Source of the DNA: an uncultured Marinoscillum sp.
Lineage (GTDB): Bacteria; Bacteroidota; Bacteroidia; Cytophagales; MED-G16
Direction of reading: 5' to 3'
Length of the DNA stretch: 38,701 nucleotides
Assembly: GCA_902628365.1 (NCBI GenBank)
Contig: CACOMW010000013.1
Span: forward strand, 1-38,701
Positions within the stretch are counted from its first letter, which is position 1. Every line of letters starts with the position of its first letter. Below are positions 9,894 to 24,800 of this stretch, in pieces. The position numbers and the translations under genes were made by a program. The notes beneath the pieces are model-generated. The model had not been told where the DNA came from. It saw only the letters and a program-made list of their open reading frames with translations, and did not search any database.

Positions 9894-12800
9894 CTAATCT
9901 CTTCTTCTAAGATAAACATATCCTTTCAGAGGCTTTCTTCTACCGTCTCCAAGGTCTAAGATATAGAAGTACACACCTTCAGGTAATAGTTTTTTCGATT
10001 TTTTGGATATTCCACTAGCTTCAGTACCTGAAACATTTCTTTTTCCATCCCATTGATTGAAGTATTTTTCTCTTTCATATACTTTGATTTCCCACCTATT
10101 GTATATGGTCACTTTATTATTTGGATAAGGATCTAACCCTCTAATAACCCATGTATCGTTTGTTCCATCTCCATCAGGTGAAAATCCACTAGGAATATGT
10201 ATTTCATTAGGATATACTTCAAGTAATGCTTCTTCAGATATCACATCATCTTGACATAAATAAGTTGGATTTGAGATTACAAGTCTATACCTATACGTAT
10301 CCATAAACATCTCTAATGGCATAATAGTTAATTCCTTCGTTTTCGTTCCCTTATATGTAATCCCATCATTAATCGTATCAGATAAGTTATTCCATGTTAC
10401 ACCGTCATCAGAGCTTTCTTGCCACTGATATAAGAAATCTCCTATATTAGTCTCTCCTTTAAGAATTAGCGTATCTTTTTCAGCCAAAGAGGTAAATGAT
10501 ACTGGTGATGAGAGAAGATCTATTAAGACTCCTGCTTCTAAATAATCTTTTATCCCATTTTGATTCAAATCAGCAGGTTCTGTATAACCATCTATCACAT
10601 CTGTTCCGTCAGCATTTTTAATCACTTTTCCTAAACTGTCTACTGTAACTGGACTAGTTCCTAGTATTCCATCGTTGTCTGGATCAGAAAATCCAGCTTC
10701 TATGACATCATAACAACCGTCTCCATCGCTGTCAAGATCTAAATGATTTGGAATTCCATCTCCATCTGTATCTACTGTATCTTCCACTACATCCAGAATT
10801 CCATCATTGTCATCATCTAAATCATCAGGTTCATCCGGGACATCATCTTCATCACTATCCTTTATTATATCAAGAATTGCCTCGTCAGATATTCTTAATG
10901 AATCACAAGCATAAGATGGGTTTATAAATAAAACTCTATATTGATAACCATGCATCACATAATCTATATTTGAAATAGTTAAAGTATCATTGGTGACACC
11001 ACTATATGGAGAAATTTCAGTTAAATTATTCCAAGTAGTAGAATCTCTACTTTCTTGCCATTGATAGCTAATTATGCCTTTAGCTGTAGCAGAAGCAATA
11101 AATAACGTATCTGAACCTTCCATGATAGTAACCGATTGAGGTTGTTTATCAATCGTAATACCAGAACCTTCTTGTAAATAGTCCTTATTTCCATCTGCAT
11201 CATTATCATTAGGATCAGTGTAACCATCAACTTTATTTGTTCCTATAACTAAACCATCCGAATCAACAACTACAGGTACATCTGCTAAAATACTATCGTT
11301 ATTTGGATCAGAAAAACCAGCTTCTATTACATCAGGACATCCATCTCCATCACTATCTAAGTCAAAATAATTTGGAATACCATCTCCATCAAAATCATCA
11401 TTTGTTTCATCTATATCTAAAATACCATCATTATCGTCATCTAAATCATCATCGTCAGGAATACCATCGTCATCGTTGTCAGGATCTACAGCTATCATTT
11501 GAGGTTGAGAAACAAAATCGTTACCACAATTAAATCCAGGAGTACTAACTAAAGACCTATACAAATAGCCATTCATTGTAAGAAGTGGTTCACTTATAAT
11601 AAGCGAATCCGTTTTAACTCCCTTATACATACTGCTTTCTATTAGGTTAATCCAGGTTTTAGCAGTATCCCTACTTTCTTGCCACTGGTAATCTATTATT
11701 CCCGCAGCATTCACATCAATTGATACTATAGTACTATCGTTTCCTGTAGTTGTCTCAATTGAATCTATAGGATCAAGAATAAACGCATCAATTGTTCCAA
11801 ATACGTCAATTTTTGATTCTATATCTATAAAAGTAGGTGGGTTTATAGTACTAGTATAGCGTGCTTCAAATGGAATATCTTTATTTATGCTCGAATTAGT
11901 TCCTCCTATATCATATGCTCTTCCTAAAGGATAAAAATTTATATTATCGTCATAATGTATTTCTATATTATTTGGTGTGACTAACTCTATTATATATTCA
12001 GTATTTGGATCTAATATTAAAGGATTATTAGAACTAAACTCAAATACCACATCTTCTGCTATACCTCCTTGGTCATCTATTGTAAAACTATACGCCACTG
12101 ATGTAGCTAAAATCTGCCCAGTTAATGCATGATTTTGACCTGTCTCATTGTTATTTACATACTGACGTATTTGTACTTTTGAATTAGATAATCCATTCTC
12201 ATACTCACTTCTGCTTATTCCACTTTTTCCTTTTAAAGCATCTACCCATACCTCAGTAAGCTCACCTCCAGTTTGTTGGTCAGTGATAAAACTTTGACCG
12301 AAAAAGTCTCCTATAGAAACATAATTGGTTGTAAACCCTCCAGGACCTACAATAATCTTTGTCCCTCCCCCTACATTAGAATTAGAAAACCATTTTGTAT
12401 TTCCATAAACCAATTCAAATCCTGAAATACAATCAAAATTGATATTATTTTTTCTTACCCATAATGAAGAATTAGAATCCATGAAATCTAAAATATTTTC
12501 TCTAGTTCCATTTGTCGTAGTAGCATAAATTTTAATTTCTCCATTTTCAATAATTCCTTCCATATTTCCTTCTCCCTTTTTCGGTTCCCATTTCCCACTA
12601 CCATCTATATCAAACATTCCATTTGGACCAAATACATTCTTAGTATTGTTAGGGCTTGCTCCAATTAGAATGGCAGGGTCCCAATGCGATTGATTGAAAT
12701 ATAGTATTGTGTCTCCATTAATAAATACTTTTAAACCGTCATTAAAACTAGATATCTTTAACTTAGGAACACATTTTTCAAATTGTGCTCCCTGTACTAA

Positions 12801-15800
12801 ATCAACTGAAACACCAATGGTATCCATAAATGTTATTGGAGCCTGACCAGTTCCTTTTATATGATATGGAGTACTAGTAATTGGATATCCACCATTATAT
12901 GTTGATGTAGTACCTTTCGTCTTAATTTTTAGCTTTGAATTATCTAAAGAAGCCTGAACAAATATTGATGAACCTACTTCCTTATAATCAGAAATACCAT
13001 TGTTATCAGAATCATTTGGAGTGGTATAACCATCATTAACTGGAGCATTATAAGCATCGGATATAACTAACCCTAAAGAATCCTCTACTACAGGGCTTTT
13101 TCCTAAGATACCATCATCGTCATCATCTCTAAATCCAGCTTCATTCACATCAAAACATCCATCACCATCACTATCTAAATCGAATTGATTTGGTATGCCA
13201 TCTTTATCAATATCACCCATTCCTTCTTCTGTATCTAGAATACCATCGTTATCATCATCTAAGTCAACGTTATCCGGTATACCATCATCATCATTATCTG
13301 CCAATAATGAGAGGATACCTACATTTGAAATAGCAGATGGATCACATACATACGCAGAATTGGTTACCACAACTCTATAGTTATAATTCTGCATAGAAGA
13401 TGATACTGAACTTATTTTTAGTGAATCTGAAGTCACTCCAGAATAAGGTGAAGTATTTGATAAGTTCACCCACGACACACCATCAGTACTTAATTGCCAT
13501 TGATATGTCAACGTTCCTTGAGCAGAAGACAAAAAAGTGAAAAATGCAGATGACCCTTTCAATACAGAGATATCTTGTGGGTGGGAAGTAAAGGTTGGCT
13601 TCGAACCAGCTTCTAAGTAATCTTTTTCTCCATTACCATCTAAATCATTAGGGTTTGTGTAACCGTCTACTCTATTGGTTCCTATTACTAACCCTTGGGC
13701 ATCAACTACTACTGGTAGGTTGGCAAGTATGCTATCTCCATTTGGATCAGAGAAGCCAGCTTCAAGAACATCAGGGCATCCATCACCATCGCTATCTAAA
13801 TCAAAATAATTTGGTAATCCATCATTATCTAAGTCATTATTTTGTTCTTCTGTATCTAAAATACCGTCGTTATCATCATCTAAATCATCTCCATCTAAAA
13901 CACCATCGTCATCGTTGTCAACAGAAATTATAATTTCAGTTTCAGAAGAAATAACATCTGGCTGACATACATATGAAGGTGTTGATACAATCACTCTAAA
14001 CTTATATCGATGCATAGATGATGGATCAGAAATTTGAAGTGTTTTTGTGTCTACACCTGAATACGGTGCAACATTATTTAAATCTGTCCAAGAAGCGCTA
14101 TTTGATATTTTTTGTTGCCATTTGTATGTAACTGTTCCAGTTACAGTTAAGTCAATTGTCATTTGAACTGCTGCATTTGGTAGTGTACTAATAGAAGCTG
14201 GAGGTTGAACTATATTTGTGATAGGTGATCCAACTTCCTTATAATCAAGTGTCCCGTTGTTATCAGCATCAACTGCAGAAGGGGTAGTATATCCTTGACT
14301 TGCTTGAATAGGCGTACCATTTACACTAGCAATTACCAATCCTTGAGCATCAACTTTCACTTCTGACGTACTTCCTATTGTAACGATTCCGTTGTCATCT
14401 GGATCGTAAAGACCAGCTTCTTGTACGTCTGGACATCCATCTCCATCACTATCTAAATCTCTTCTATTTGGCTCTCCATTACCATCTAAATCATCTTCTC
14501 CTTCCTCTGTATCTAATATCCCATCATTATCATCATCTAAATCAACATTATCAGGGACTCCGTCATCATCAAAATCCTTTAAAACAGTGAGAAGAGCTTC
14601 ATTAGAAGGTAAGTCAGCAGCACAAACTAATGAAGGTGTAGCAACTAAAACTCTATACTTATTGCCATTCATGGCGTTAGAGATATTAGTTACCGTTAAT
14701 GTCTGAGTTGTAACTCCAGTGTATGGCGTTACTGCATTTGGAGGATTAGATTGAACTAAATTTGTCCAATTTCCTCCTACTGTCTTTTCTTGCCACTGAT
14801 AGGTTGTTGTTGTTGCAGGATTAGTAGTTTCAGCAAACGTAAAGGTAACCGTACCACTTTTTATTTTAGTTATATTAGCTGGTTGAGAGGTAAATGTAGG
14901 TGCAGAACCCTTTTCTAAATAATCTTTTACTCCGTTGCCATCCAAATCGTTTGGAGTTGTGTATCCAGGAGGGTTTACATCACTATTATCAGCATTTTTG
15001 ATTACCCTACCTTGAGCATCAACTTTTACGGTGTTGGTTAATCCTGTTCCTAAGATTCCATTATCATCAGGATCGGTAAGGCCAGCTTCTTGTACATCTG
15101 GACATCCATCTCCATCACTATCTAAATCTCGGCTATTAGGTTCTCCATCTCCATCAATATTATTGTTTCCAGCATCTTCCTCTGTATCTAAAATTCCATC
15201 ATTATCATCATCTAAATCAACACTATCATCTATTCCATCATCATCAAAATCTGTTAATACTGTTAACGTTGCCTGACCAGATGGTTGTGTAGGTACACAA
15301 ACATTCGCTGGAACAGAAGCTAATACTCTGTATTTATTTCCGTTCATTGCATTTGTAACACTGCTTACAGTTAATGTTTGAGAGGTGACACCAGTGTATG
15401 GGGTAACGGCATTTGGAGGATTGGATTGAACTAAATTTGTCCAATTTCCATTTCCTACTTTTTCTTGCCATTGGTAAGTTACTGTTCCCTGGAATGATGT
15501 TACAAAAGAGAAGGTAGCATTAAAGTTTTTTGTTACGGTGATATTAGCTGGTTGAGTTGTAAATTCAACTGTACCTGACTCTTTATAATCTTGTATTCCA
15601 TTATTATCTCTATCTAAACCAGCAGGTGTTGTATAACCTGGAGGGTTTACATTTGAGTCGTCGGCATTCTTAATTACTTTTCCATCGACATTAACTTTAA
15701 CAGTATTGGTAAGACCTGTTCCTAATATACCATTGTTATCAGGATCTGTAAGGCCAGCTTCTTGTACGTCTGGACATCCATCCCCATCACTATCAAGATC

Positions 15801-18800
15801 AAATCTGTTTGGTAGACCATCATTATCCAAATCATCATCTGTTTCTTCTGTATCTAAAATTCCATCGTTATCATCATCTAAATCAATATTGTCAGGTATG
15901 CCGTCATCATCATAGTCGGTAGTCACTCCTATTGGAACCATATTGGATGTTAAAGGAGTTGAACAAGCGTAAGATGGGTTGGTAAGTATAACTCTATATT
16001 TATAACCATCTAATGCAAGTTGAGGATTTGTAATCGTTAGTTGATTGGTATTAGCCCCACTGTATGGCGCAAGATTTAAAATATTAGACCAGCTCATAGG
16101 GTTGTTATTAGGATTTCCTTCTTGCCATTGATATACTGTTGTTTGAGGATTTGCACTTTGAACTGTTATTACAATATTAGCTCCTAGCGTAACAGTTTTT
16201 CCAACAGGTTGAGTTGTAATTTGTAGAGCTACTCCTGCTTGTTTATAGTCTTTTACCCCATTTGCATCTCCATCTTTTGTAGGCGTATACCCACTGTTTA
16301 CTGCACTACCATTTGCATTGTTGATAACAAGTCCTTGAGCATTGACTCCTACCGCATCAGTTGCTCCTGTACCTAAAATTCCGTTGTCATCTGGATCTGT
16401 AAATCCTGCTTCTTGAACGTCAAAACATCCATCTCCATCACTATCAAGGTCAAAACTATTTATTATTCCATCTCCATCTATATCATTATTTCCAGCATCT
16501 TCTTGAATATCTTTTATTCCATCGTTATCATCATCTTCGTCTATATCATCTGTGATGCCGTCTTCATCATTGTCTGGCTGTATTGTAAGCTTGACCGCTT
16601 GAGATGTCACATCATTTCCACATAGGTAAGCATTGTTTTTAACAACGCAACGATACAGGTTATTATTCATATTCAAACTTCCTTTACTAATTATAAGGGT
16701 ATTTGTGTTTGCACCACTGTAAATTCCAGCATTAGTAAGATTAGTCCAATTTTGACCATTATTAGTACTTTCTTGCCACTGGTAGTGAACAGTTGTTTGT
16801 GTTGTAGCAGCTACTGAGAAAGTAGATTGTTTGTTTTGTGTAATGGTTACAGGATTTGGTTGGGTGGTAAGCGTAACAGGAGTACCAGCTTCTTTATAGT
16901 CAAATGTTCCATTTCCATCGCCATCTAAAGCAGAAGGGGTAGTATATCCTGGAGGATTTACATCGCTATTATCAGCATTCTTTATTACCCTACCTTGAGC
17001 ATCAACTTTTACCGTATTGGTTAATCCAGTTCCTAGTATTGCATTATCATCAGGATCGATAAGACCAGCTTCTTGTACGTCTGGACACCCATCACCGTCG
17101 CTATCTAGATCAAAACTATTTTTAATTCCATCTCCATCTATATCTCCATTACCCTCTTCTGTATCAAGAATACCATCATTATCATCATCCAAATCTTCAG
17201 AATCAATGATACCATCTTCATCATTATCCAACTGTAAAATAAGTTTTACTGGATCGGATTGAGCTACTTGCTGACAAACATAACCAGGAGTAGTAATCAC
17301 CAATCTATAATTCATTTCATCAAATAAAGGAGATACTTTAAGAATATTTAGCGTAGCAGTATTTACCCCTCTGTAAGCTGTTGGATTCGATAATGTCTTT
17401 GTTTTGAATGGATTGGTCATCGATGCGTTGTTTCCAAAATTATCTGAGCAATCTTTACATACAGTCCAGTCGTTTATAGAGAAAGTTGTTTTTGCAACAG
17501 TACCATTTTTTCTATATATCCAACCGTTGGTATGATCCCAATTTTTTCCAGTTCCATTTTCTCCTGGAACACCTGCAACATCTACAATTGAATTGTTTTT
17601 GTAAAGTAATATAGCATCGTTTCCATCAAATATATTGGTGAACTCTTGTTGATTTGGATCAACACCAAACCATGTTTTATAATATGTTCCTGGTTCTGAA
17701 ATCACGTAGTAAGAACCTGCGGTGATGCTCACATTATTTAAACTAAACATTTTTCCAGCAGGTTGATTTCCATCAGATGCAATTTCAATTCCATAGACAG
17801 ATAAATCAGCTACATCTTCAAAAGCATACAATTCTATTGCTCTAGGATAAGTATTACCAATATCACCCTTGAATACTCCTGATATAATCAAAGAAGGTGA
17901 TTCATCAATATCTTGCCAATTCGCGCCGTCTTTACTTTTTTGCCATTGATAACTTAATGACCCTGTACCTGTAATTGAAGTTTGTATCGTTGCATTGTTT
18001 CCTTGAAGAACAGAAATAGTATTTGATGCAGGAGCAGAAAATGTTACGCTAGAACCAGATTCTTTATAATCAAATGTTCCATTACCATCACCATCTATAG
18101 CTGAAGGAGTAGTATATCCAGCTGGATTTACATTTGAATTATCAGCATTTTTAATAACCTTTCCTTCATTATCTACTTTAACAGTATTTGTTAATCCCGT
18201 TCCTAAAATTCCGTTGTTATCAGGATCTATAAGGCCTGCTTCTTGAACATCAAAACACCCATCATTATCACTATCTAAATCTCTACTATTTGGTTGTCCA
18301 TCACCGTCTATATCAGAATTTCCTGCATCTTCTTCGGTATCCAAAATCCCGTCATTATCATCATCTAAATCAACACTATCATCTAAACCGTCGTCATCAA
18401 AATCTGGTAAAACAGTTAGAATAGCTTCATTAGAAGGTAAGTCAGCAGCACAGACAAACGTCGGTGTAATTACTTTCACCCTATATTTATATCCATTCAT
18501 GCTATTTGTTACCGCACTGATATTTAAAGTTTTTGTTGTTACACCTGAATAAGGAGCTAGGTTTGCTAAATCTGTCCAAGCAGCACTACCTACCTTTACT
18601 TGCCATTGATAATTCATTGGAGTAGCAGGATTTGTCGTAGCTGTAACAGTAAATGATGTGGCACCGCTTTTAATTTTACTTACAGAAGTTGGGTGAACAG
18701 TAATTGTAGGTACGACACCCGCCTCTTTATAGTCATCTACCCCATCGTTATCCAAATCTGCAGGATCGGTATATCCAGCAGGATTTACATCGGAATTATC

Positions 18801-21800
18801 TGCATTTTTAATTACCAAACCTTGATTATTAACTACAACTGTATTGGTTAGACCTGTTCCTAAGATTCCATTATCATCAGGATCTGTAAGGCCTGCTTCT
18901 TGAACATCAGGACATCCATCGCCATCGCTATCCAAATCAAAATAATTTGGTAACCCATCATTGTCTATATCATTAGTTCCTTCTTCTGAATCTAAAATCC
19001 CATCGTTATCATCGTCTAGATCAATTCCATCTACGATGCCATCCTCATCAAAATCTCCTGAAAAAGAAAGTTTTGTAGGAGTTGATTCTATATCGGTATC
19101 ACAGACGTATGCAGGTGTTGTCATAAACACTTTAAATCTGTAATTATTTAAGGTAGAAGGATCTGTTATGGTTAACTTATTAGTGGTTTCTCCTGCAAAA
19201 GGTGCGCCGGCTGTTATATTTGACCAGTTCACTCCATCAGGGCTTTTCTTCCATTGATAAGTAATTGGTCCCACAACAGTTACTGGAACTGTTAATTCAA
19301 CGGGATCTACCCCATTACTATAAGTTGTGGCTACCATTTGACTAGTTATCGTTATTGCTGATCCTGGCTCCATAAAATCAAATGTGCCATTATTATTTAA
19401 ATCTATTGCTTCGGGGTCCGTATATCCATTTTTTGTGGTTGCATTAGGATCTTTTCCAACCCAGTTCACTACAATTCCAAATTCATTAACCTGCACTGGA
19501 CTATTACCTAAAATTCCATTGTTATCTCCATCGACAAATCCAGCCTCAATAACATCCAAACAACCGTCGCCATCAGCATCTCTATCTAAACTATTTATAA
19601 TACCATCGCCATCAATGTCTGTGTTTCCAACGTCTTCATGAACATCTAAGATTCCATCGTTATCATCATCCAAATCATCCCAATCAAAAACCCCATCACC
19701 GTCTGGATCCGGTCTAAATACGTTTAATACATTTGCTGCTGTGAAAATATCAACATCACAATGGTATTCAGGAGTACTCATAACTAGACTGAATTTTGTA
19801 CCTTTCCTATGATTTAATGAACCGTGATTATGATTATCTCTTGTACAGTTTTCATGATTCCAAGCAAATGGAATGTTTTTAATAGAGAGAGTATCTGAAT
19901 TTACTCCTGAAATGAATGTAGGCTCACTAAATGATTTCAGCGGAAACCTTCGAGAAATCTTTTTGATATTACTTCCTTGCAGTGCCACTTGGTGAACGAT
20001 TTTCACATCAATAGAATCTACTATTGCATCATGATTATTATTAAACCACCCACTATTATTCTCTTTTCTTTGACAATTTTTACATATCGTCCAATCATTC
20101 ACATTAAATGTAGATGATGCCTGAGTAGTATCTCTTCTGTATGCCCAACCATTTTCATAATCCCATGCCTTGCCATTACCATTTTCTCCAGAAACTCCAA
20201 AAACATCAACTACCTCCCATCCTTGATTCCAGGTTGCATTTACATCAGGTCTTCTAAATAGGTATACTACATCATTTCCATTAATATAATTGGTTCTACC
20301 GTTCGATCCATTACCCAATTGTTTGTGACCACCTATACCTGCCTGAGTTGAAGGCATGTTGACTAGCTGGTTATTGTTATTCATTTCAGCAAAATAACCC
20401 CTCATATAATTGTTCCAACCCCAATAATGCACATAATAATACTGACCTGAATCTAAAGATACATTTGGAAAAATGGCATTAGAATTTTGTGGTGTTGTTC
20501 TAGTATTACCGTCATGTCCCACATTGATAGAAAAGTATCTTAAATCTGGAATATCTTTTACTGCGTAGAGTTCAACTACTTTTGGCCAATGGTTATTTTT
20601 TACTCCATCAAATACACCTGTTATCATCAAATGAGGAGATTCTTGTAATGAAGACCATGTCACTCCTTTATCATCACTTATCTGCCACTGCTTATTGATC
20701 GAAGAAGCTGAAGTACTCGAACCTATAAAACTAAAATCGCTACCTGAAAGTACCGTCGTAGAAATAGGAGAACGAGTTAACGTGATAGGTCCTCCAACTT
20801 GTTTGTAATCGGGAACACCATTGTTATCTAAATCTTCTGGCGTAGTATATCCATCACTACCACTGGTTACTACTCCATTTATATCAACAATAAGTTGAGT
20901 AGGATTTCCTGCACTTAAACCTAAAAACCCGTCGTTATCACTGTCTGTAAACCCTGCTTCTAACACATCGTTACACCCGTCATTATCGCTATCTTTATCT
21001 AGATAATCAGGTTTTCCATCTCCATCGGTATCTCCATTTCCTTCTACACTATTTAAAATACCATCATTATCAGCATCAAGATCCTGAGAGTCTCCAATTC
21101 CATCACCATCAAAATCAGTGTCTTGAGAAACTGTTAACGTCACACAATTAGAATTCACGTCGTTACCACAAGAAAATCCAGGAGTGGAAAGAATCACCCT
21201 ATATTTATTTTGATTCATGGTAAATGGAACATTATTTATTGAAAGTGAATTTGTGTTGGTACCAAAAAATTCTTGAGGGTTTTTAAAAGTCATTATCGGA
21301 TAAGGGTTTGCAGCAGCACTATTAATTGAAATACCACTTATACAATCATTACACATCTTCCAGTCATTTAAAGAAAACACGTTGCTTGCAGCCCTTCCAT
21401 TTTTTCTGTAAGCCCACCCGTCTTTGTATTCCCATGACTGTCCTGTACCATCTTGTCCGTTTACTCCAAAAATATCTACTTGTGTCCACCCTGAATTTTG
21501 ATCAGGATTAGGTCTTTTATATAGAACTACAGGATCATTTCCACTCATTTGATTTAATCTATAAAATCTAAAAAACTTATGATTGGCAGACGAACTAGGG
21601 ATTTTATCTTCAAAATATTCATAGTTATGATTACCATTTTGCCAGTTAGAATATTCAACCAATAGATACTGACCTTTTTGTAATGTCATGGCTGGATTGG
21701 ATGGTGTCATCGAATTCCATCCATTAGCACCTAAAGCATTATCAGGAGCTGTACTATTTGCTCCATCCTGAGCGATGTCAAGACCGTAGGCAGCTAAATT

Positions 21801-24800
21801 AGGTATGTCTCGAACTGCATACAATTCTACCATTCTTGGCCAATTTGAACCATTTCTGTTTCCGTCAAGTACACCTGTAATCATTAAAGCAGGTGTCTCT
21901 ACTATATCTGACCAGGTATTGCAATCAGTTGTACTTTGTTGCCATTTATAGGATATATTTGCTAGAGAAGATCCTGTAACAGATAAAACAGCATCATTAG
22001 ATTCAAGCACAGTTTTGTTAACAGGTTGAGAATTAATTTGAACTTGACTTCCTTTTTCAAGAAAATCTTTTTTGTTGTTGGAATCCAAATCTTGAGGGGT
22101 ATTGTATCCTGCCACGTTAGAGTTGTCCTGATTTTTTATGACCTTACCATTGTTAGGATCCACTTTCACATCGGTTCCAGCATTTCCAACGCTTGTTCCC
22201 GTACCTAAAATACCGTTATTATCAGGATCCGTTAATCCAGCTTCTATCACGTCTTTACAACCATCTCCATCACTGTCTAGATCAAATTGATTTGGGATAC
22301 CATCCAAATCAATATCATCCATTCCTTCCTCTGTATCTAAAATACCATCGTTATCATCATCCAAATCATAAATATCTTGAACGTTATCTTCATCATTATC
22401 AGGAAGAACAGTTAACACTGCACCTGCAGAAGTTGTGTCTTGATCACAGACGTAAGAAGATGTGATTAGTAAAGCCCTGTATTGATTTCCAGAAAATGCA
22501 AGCGTTGCGTCAGTGATTTGCATGGTATTTGTTAATGTGCCAGAATATTTTCCTCCATCAAATAATGTACTCCAACTTTGTCCATTATTTGTACTTTCTT
22601 GCCATCTGTATGCAATTCCTCCCGGAGCGTTAGCTGCTACAGTGAAGGTAACATTTCTTTTGTCGGAAACAATAATTGAATTAGGATTGGTGATGCTTGT
22701 TACCTTGCCTCCCGCCTCTTTATAGTCTTTTGTTCCATTTGCGTCGCCGTCAGCTTCATCAGTATACCCACTTGCCCCTGTCTTGCCTGCCCAATCCGTT
22801 ACAAGTCCAAATTGATTTACCACAACAGGGTTTGACCCTAAAACACCATTCGCATCGCCATCTATAAATCCAGCTTCGGTAACATCCAAACAACCGTCTC
22901 CATCACTATCCAAGTCCAAAGAATTAGGGATACCATCGTTATCAATATCTGAAGAACCCCCTGAATTTTCATCTGTATCTAAAATCCCATCGTTGTCATC
23001 ATCTAAGTCTGAATCATTTGAAACACCGTCGTCATCCGTATCTTCTTTGACCGTTAAAGTAACTTCACTAGAATTTAGGTCTGTGTCACATAAAAATGCT
23101 GAAGTTCGAACTATTGCCCTATATTTTGTAAGCGACATGTTTTGAGCGATAGGATCAATTTTCATAGAATTGGTTGTTACATTTGAATACGGTCCCCCAT
23201 TTGAAAGGTCTTGCCATGCACCTCCTACTTCTTTTTTCTGCCACTGATAAGACAAAGAACCTGTAGTAGTTGCCGTTACTGTGAAGGTTACATCATCATT
23301 TACCTCACGCAATGCATCTGACGGCTGAGTAGTGATCTGCGCTACGGCACCAACTTCTTTATAATCTTTTGTGCCATTAGAATCTCCATCAACTGCAGAA
23401 GGAGTGGTATACCCACCCTGACCAGTTACTTTACCGCTGTTGTCTACATTAGGAGAAGCGTCGGGACCTAACATACCATCATCATTTGAATCGGTAAATC
23501 CAGCTTCTATCACATCCTTACACCCATCTCCGTCACTATCAATATCCAAACTGTTTATGATCCCATCGTTATCAAGGTCTTCAGTTCCTTCTTCGGTATC
23601 TAAAATACCATCGTTATCATCATCTAGATCGTCTTTATCTGGAACGCCATCATCATCGGTATCTGTTGGAGTCACTGTAAGGGTTGCTGCACAGGTCTCT
23701 TGGTCTACATCACATGCATATCCAAGCGTTGGAATCAATGCTTTTATCTGATATCCATTCCAGTCATACTGTACGTCGGTAAGGTTTAATGTCTTTGTTT
23801 TTGGATTGCTAAATGGTAAGTTGGATGTAAAGGTTTTAAAAGGAAATGCCTGAGCTCCAATAGTTGCATTCGTATTAGAATTACCATTAACATAATTCAA
23901 ACAATTTTGACCACCAGAACACCTTTCCCAATCATTAAAATCAAATGTAGTACTTGGCAGCGTATTATTTTTTCTTTTTACCCATGCATTATCGTATCTC
24001 CAAGGGTCACCAGAAGCATCTTCCCCATTGCCTCCAAAGTCATCAACAATTTTCCAATCATTAGCATTAGTGGATGATCTTTTATAAAGGATAACAGGTT
24101 TTCTTCCATTTAGGTAATTTAGTTCACTGCTGTACTCTCCTACACCAGCTGCTCCCCCATCAAATCCAGCCCAAGCATCAAAGTAAGAATCATTATAAAA
24201 CATATAATAATAACTTCCTTTAGATAAAGAAACATTATTTAAAGCATCAGCAAAAGCAGTACTTTCATAACCATTTCCGCTGTTAGCTACATCAATACCA
24301 TATAGACTTAAATCCGCAATATCCTTTAACGCATATAACTCGATAAACTCAGGTCTATTATTACTGCTTCTATCTGCTCTAACAACAGCACTAATCATCA
24401 AATCGGTATCTGGAATATTTTTCCATGACCCTCCAGGAGCTTTGTATTGCCACTGATAGCTTACCGAACCAGAATTGATAACTACATCAGTTTGAAAGGA
24501 AGCATTTCCTCCTTGGTCTACTGTAACATTAGCAGGACATGTTTTCGATACGACAGCAGAGCCTTCTTCTAAATAATCTTTCACTCCGTTTTCGTTTAAG
24601 TCTACTGGTGTGATGTAACCGGTAACGTTAGAATTATTAGCATTTTTTATTACTTTACCATTATTAGGATCTACTTTCACGTCGGTTCCTGCATTTCCAG
24701 TGCTTGTACCTGTACCTAAAATTCCGTTGTCATCAGGATCTGGTAGACCAGCCTCTTGCACGTCAGGGCAACCATCTGCATCAGAATCAAGATCCAAACT

